A DNA stretch of 18,554 nt, taken from contig JADGAO010000037.1 of NCBI GenBank assembly GCA_015231995.1, positions 1 to 18,554 of the forward strand. Direction: 5' to 3'. The DNA comes from Nitrospinota bacterium. GTDB taxonomy: Bacteria; Nitrospinota_A; UBA7883; JACRLM01. The position numbers and the translations under genes are program-made. Numbering within the stretch: the stretch's first letter is position 1; each line of letters opens with the position of its first letter. Positions 17,101-18,554 of the stretch are shown one piece after another. A model generated the notes under the pieces. The model had not been told where the DNA came from. It made no database searches and saw nothing but the letters and a program-made list of their open reading frames with translations.

Positions 17101-18554
17101 GACGAAGCCTCCGCCCACAACAACATCGGGCTGGTCTTGAGAAGCATGGGCAGGGTTGACGAATCCATCGGGCGTTTCAAAACCGCGCTGGCTATAGACA
17201 GGGAATTGAAAAGCGACTGGGCCAGAGCCTACGACCTGCGGAACATGAGCATAAGCCTGCTGATGAAAGGCGACATGGCCGAGGCCGAATCCGCCGCACG
17301 GGAGTCCCTCTGGCTTGCGGAGAAGATAGGCGACAGGATCAACTCCGCCAAAGCCCAGCTTCAGATGGCGGAGATATTGATCGCAAAAGGGGAGAGCGCC
17401 CGCGCGTTCGATGAGTTCAAAAAAGCCGAAGATATCGCATCGTCTGCCGGGACGCCGGAAACGCTCTGGCGCGCCTTGCGTGGAGAGGGAAAGGCGAAAA
17501 AGGCGCTCAACGACCGCGCTGGGGCCATAGGGTTTTACAAAAAAGCCGTGGACATTGTGGAAACCATGCGCGCAAGCGTCAAGGCTGGCGAACTTAAAGG
17601 CGGGTTTCTGGACGACAAACAGGACCTCTACGAAGAGTTGATCCTCCTCCTGCTGGACTCAAAAGACGTTGATGGAGCCTTCGCATACGCGGAGCGGGCG
17701 AGGTCGAGGAGCTTCATAGACCTGTTGGGCGCATCGAGCGCCAAACCGTCGGACGATGTTTCCAGAAAAGCTCTTGAGGAAGTGAAACGGCTCCAGAACA
17801 GGCGCGAAGAAATAGTCCGGGCCGGTGGGCCTGCGGTGGAGAAAATAGCCGCCGACCTGAAAAAATCCGACGAGGATATCGCTTCCGCCATCGAGACACT
17901 CCGGGAGAGGGCGCCGGAACTTGTCTCATTCGTGACGGTGGAGCCGGTGGACGCGAACAGGGCTTTGGCCGCGCTGGGCGGGGATACTGTCCTGCTGGAA
18001 TATGTAGTGACGGCGAAGGAGGTAGTTATCTTCGCCCTCGGCGGAGAGAAGGCGGAGGCCGTCCGCGTCCCCTGGGACAGGAAGGATTTGGAAAAACTGG
18101 TTCTCGAATACCGGAAGCTGATACAGGACGGAGCGCCGCTTGGAGACCGCCCGAAAATTTTGTCGTCGGCGTTGATCGAGCCTGTCAAGAAATGGCTTGC
18201 CACCGGTTCCACATTGGCCATAGCCCCGCATGGGATACTTCATTACCTCAGTTTCGCTCCTCTGCCCGTGGATAATGAAACGCTTCTGGAAAAAAAGGCT
18301 CTTTTTTACATCCCTTCGGTTTCTGTTTTCGAGCATACGGTAAAACGCAGACTGCCTGCCGGCCGCGGCGCGACAAAAGCCCTGGCGGTGGGCGACCCCG
18401 ATCTTGGCGGTCTTTCGATGTCTCTTCCTCTTTCGGAGTTGGAGGCCAAGTCGCTCAAATGGGTTTTTCCGGAATCCGAAATCCTGACCGGAGCCTCTGC
18501 GACGGAAAAAAAGGTGGTCGAGGACGCTGGCAAGTTCCAGATAGTCCATATCGC
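11158..18554 (+). CDS. Giant exported PD40-TPR-CHAT protein (3' end beyond window)
   Basis: An open frame of at least 2465 codons runs without a stop from the ATG at 11158 to the window end. Residues 1-20 look like a signal peptide (MLKSTIAALLIASGAQ). Residues about 28-305 are a TolB-like PD40 beta-propeller with SPDGK at 39-43 and 86-90 and weaker copies near 140 and 183. An EF-hand-type loop lies at 241-252 (DTNRDGVIGLDD). Residues about 320-1340 are divergent TPRs. Residues about 1365-1648 resemble a CHAT domain without catalytic residues. Residues about 1658-2148 are well-formed 40-residue TPRs. From about 2150 comes a CHAT caspase-like protease domain: AYAERARSRSFIDLLG, LLEYVV, IAPHGILHYLSFAPLP, YIPSVSVF, AVGDPDLGG and FQIVHIA. 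The expected catalytic His would follow within two codons past the end. CHAT proteins elsewhere are TPR-gated proteases, but whether this one is active cannot be seen. The start lacks a strong ribosome-binding site, so coupling to the lipoprotein gene is likely. Confidence 0.9.
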   Translation, partial: MLKSTIAALLIASGAQVYEPLAPARLTAHPAEEYSPAVSPDGKFMAFVSNQSGPPNIWIKSIAGPEIPTPRRLTTSAAGDKAPVFSPDGKSIVYVSYGSDSEGDMYRIALPKPKEIAAGVKPIPQRLTDISTGDKDPAFTPGGKIIFTATDKKTGKEDIWSMDPKTLERARITSDGGSQAAVSPKGESLVYVARRSDANGTLMRVNLMTKEATRLTQGEYSDLFPCFVNERKIVFVRYADDTNRDGVIGLDDNPSLWAMDVLAPEKPPFPITGAESYDLFPSVAGEYIYYSSKRKDAVDIYRLPKEAVNPPLSGDPIKDLRWAESVKAIHKDRPLMALMALRMAYSAGDGPSLAEILYKTAMEVKESQSALASVRIFTRALIQYPKAKPWAGLSAVERAVAAGASTAPRQLIEKLRELEKEYKETPEAVAKARIETAIALASDGASGEAVKILRKAGEDYAGIRGVSAEASYRVNEVYLLAGDRAKVGEALLDVVRSFPDQVEWSSKAMNRLLDLAVVEGDPRASAANLYEMAEKRADMPKLAARAMNRAADFFRDDNELAKARDAYALTVSRFPGEGEEKNEALFQIAEIYAEQEEFAKALEIYGFVERGTASMREAAQTAREGYARQAIKKGERELANAEPRIALKTFIALAEREPLSVEAHRGIIRARVTVNETDKAVRDYEALLKSSPWNDVYAYALGLALTYADKPPFAKSETLIKSAIAANERDPWRHQTLGWIYDNREALARDGVNAELAMQEYAHAYALTDAVAYPARAADLLLNMGNVNYALNNCAEALENYHARERLGGAVKQGEAESVYHQRKGECEFRAGDDEKAVASFQKAISLAKPDEGLRRVELYERMGLAHQSAGKWRAAADSFSESLRLRRSLGVKDGEVPALRNIANNLYNLSQTPEGAGQETLAEALKLYREGESALLKPAIPKKEEPKKTGGALFNLEIETSPQGVRGASRGFSEMDEKKLIYHHIGKIYGQMGDYKSAIEYFEKKLALTPSFLPLLGNAPALTEKSVVLNQLAYYLARLGDNEGAAKKYLESLGLCLQIESVNGLLVNADSLARLAVSRNLSGRDEILKRGDEALLFAIEKKADGALFGATLNHYAQLHYERSLAFSAQPFAGDYSSTIKSLRSSASDLAKAERFYRAALDVFRKDFGVKGSATGYFDTALGLAEVLRSVGRDVEAMPVLNEAEYIAGSIFAHDALWKIKLARRALAGEKPQNLEQASAILEGLAFGADISDGSKATLALVRWMYESIANEHAGGSDMAELSVLEKGLIHASRLSLYGFLKSGIPLGEVAGMERLAILLKEREEMAVDFAAEFAEGADDDDSLVSRKERYDEWMKQYGSALDETRRSNPLLWAAIAGGETDFTAVTSSLEENEAAIYLWRTSRGSKLFVVRRWGLAAITSADGNGKFGLTLGDHAFNGVKRIYLVTERPFSDTLTQTLSEKFSVSAVPSFASVPLFKNARNISGNALLVAGQAPEVLKASASHFAEARMAAGERLAGTLSGKGAQEGVAVFVRKPRIMPDDPLQLEMDVDGATVFLPQFARGAVERSTLVTRPVEAGGETSWEPGAAYGALIAGFSSWVTLSAAGDGFATHVAELLKNSAKKPLDEALITVSAEKGKPSMARIIGSFGFGAEERRAYAKTRFAEKVRNAVDMVRKEDWFSASTALRQALAYTSAADVSKYDETLLDKLAEAEFRTGDYEQSLVHQERLNAIFRARGDKLKLADSLLLAGVIQTRQGKHETAVASMNEALDIYREKGLLNKMAAASSQLGVAEEGFANYGRALEAYGTALSMQRRAGDAVNSARELRRMGRIYHLRLNQFAKARAVYGEALSVFRSAGDRRGALMTLVDMGSVEADVGDLAGAEKIFRSALAEAEELKDENARALVEFHTANLRWFMGEYEPAITHARKALKTAESLKDDGQSAIILNTIGLIYWTLNDYQKALDNMDKSLTLAKKAGMRLDEASAHNNIGLVLRSMGRVDESIGRFKTALAIDRELKSDWARAYDLRNMSISLLMKGDMAEAESAARESLWLAEKIGDRINSAKAQLQMAEILIAKGESARAFDEFKKAEDIASSAGTPETLWRALRGEGKAKKALNDRAGAIGFYKKAVDIVETMRASVKAGELKGGFLDDKQDLYEELILLLLDSKDVDGAFAYAERARSRSFIDLLGASSAKPSDDVSRKALEEVKRLQNRREEIVRAGGPAVEKIAADLKKSDEDIASAIETLRERAPELVSFVTVEPVDANRALAALGGDTVLLEYVVTAKEVVIFALGGEKAEAVRVPWDRKDLEKLVLEYRKLIQDGAPLGDRPKILSSALIEPVKKWLATGSTLAIAPHGILHYLSFAPLPVDNETLLEKKALFYIPSVSVFEHTVKRRLPAGRGATKALAVGDPDLGGLSMSLPLSELEAKSLKWVFPESEILTGASATEKKVVEDAGKFQIVHI

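Noticed and set aside
17628..18221. Minus-strand open frame of 197 codons
   Set aside because: Antisense to the CHAT coding region; Ser/Ala/Arg-rich low-complexity translation typical of a shadow frame.

Overview
The window comes from a G+C-rich, Gram-negative bacterium. GlnE and an NtrC-type regulator point to a proteobacterium-like nitrogen system, and a DUF1318/YdbL-type lipoprotein points to an outer membrane. The dprA-topA order and the many modular hairpin repeats would fit a deep-branching lineage (former Deltaproteobacteria, Nitrospirota, Nitrospinota or similar), but I cannot place it more closely from sequence alone. All genes I can support lie on the + strand. The many long minus-strand ORFs are antisense shadows of G+C-rich coding sequence.

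Left part (1-8140), housekeeping: a leader with a plausible sigma70 promoter, then an NtrC-like sigma54 activator (222-1661). A 100-bp nested inverted-repeat element (1711-1810) follows, ending 19 bp before glnE (1830-4754), the two-domain glutamine synthetase adenylyltransferase. glnE overlaps dprA (4751-5860) by an ATGA junction, and topA (5879-8140) follows after 18 bp. The first two genes belong to nitrogen control. The next two belong to DNA uptake/recombination and DNA topology.

Middle part (8141-10571): an A+T-richer gene for a membrane-anchored kinesin-light-chain-type TPR protein (8476-10191) sits between two non-coding spacers. Both spacers are packed with one family of about 50-bp modular double-hairpin repeats. 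At least six copies are visible, and four of them form two head-to-head inverted pairs. This looks like a repeat-rich acquisition site next to topA.

Right part (10572-18554): a probable two-gene cassette. A small DUF1318-type lipoprotein (10572-11150) is followed after 7 bp by a giant open reading frame (11158 to beyond the window end, at least 2465 codons). The giant protein reads as signal peptide, TolB-like PD40 propeller carrying an EF-hand-type calcium loop, long TPR array, an internal CHAT-like domain that has lost both catalytic residues, a second TPR array, and a C-terminal CHAT (caspase-like) domain. The window stops just before the expected catalytic His. A putatively exported protein carrying both a pseudo-CHAT and a CHAT domain, paired with an envelope lipoprotein, is the most unusual content here.
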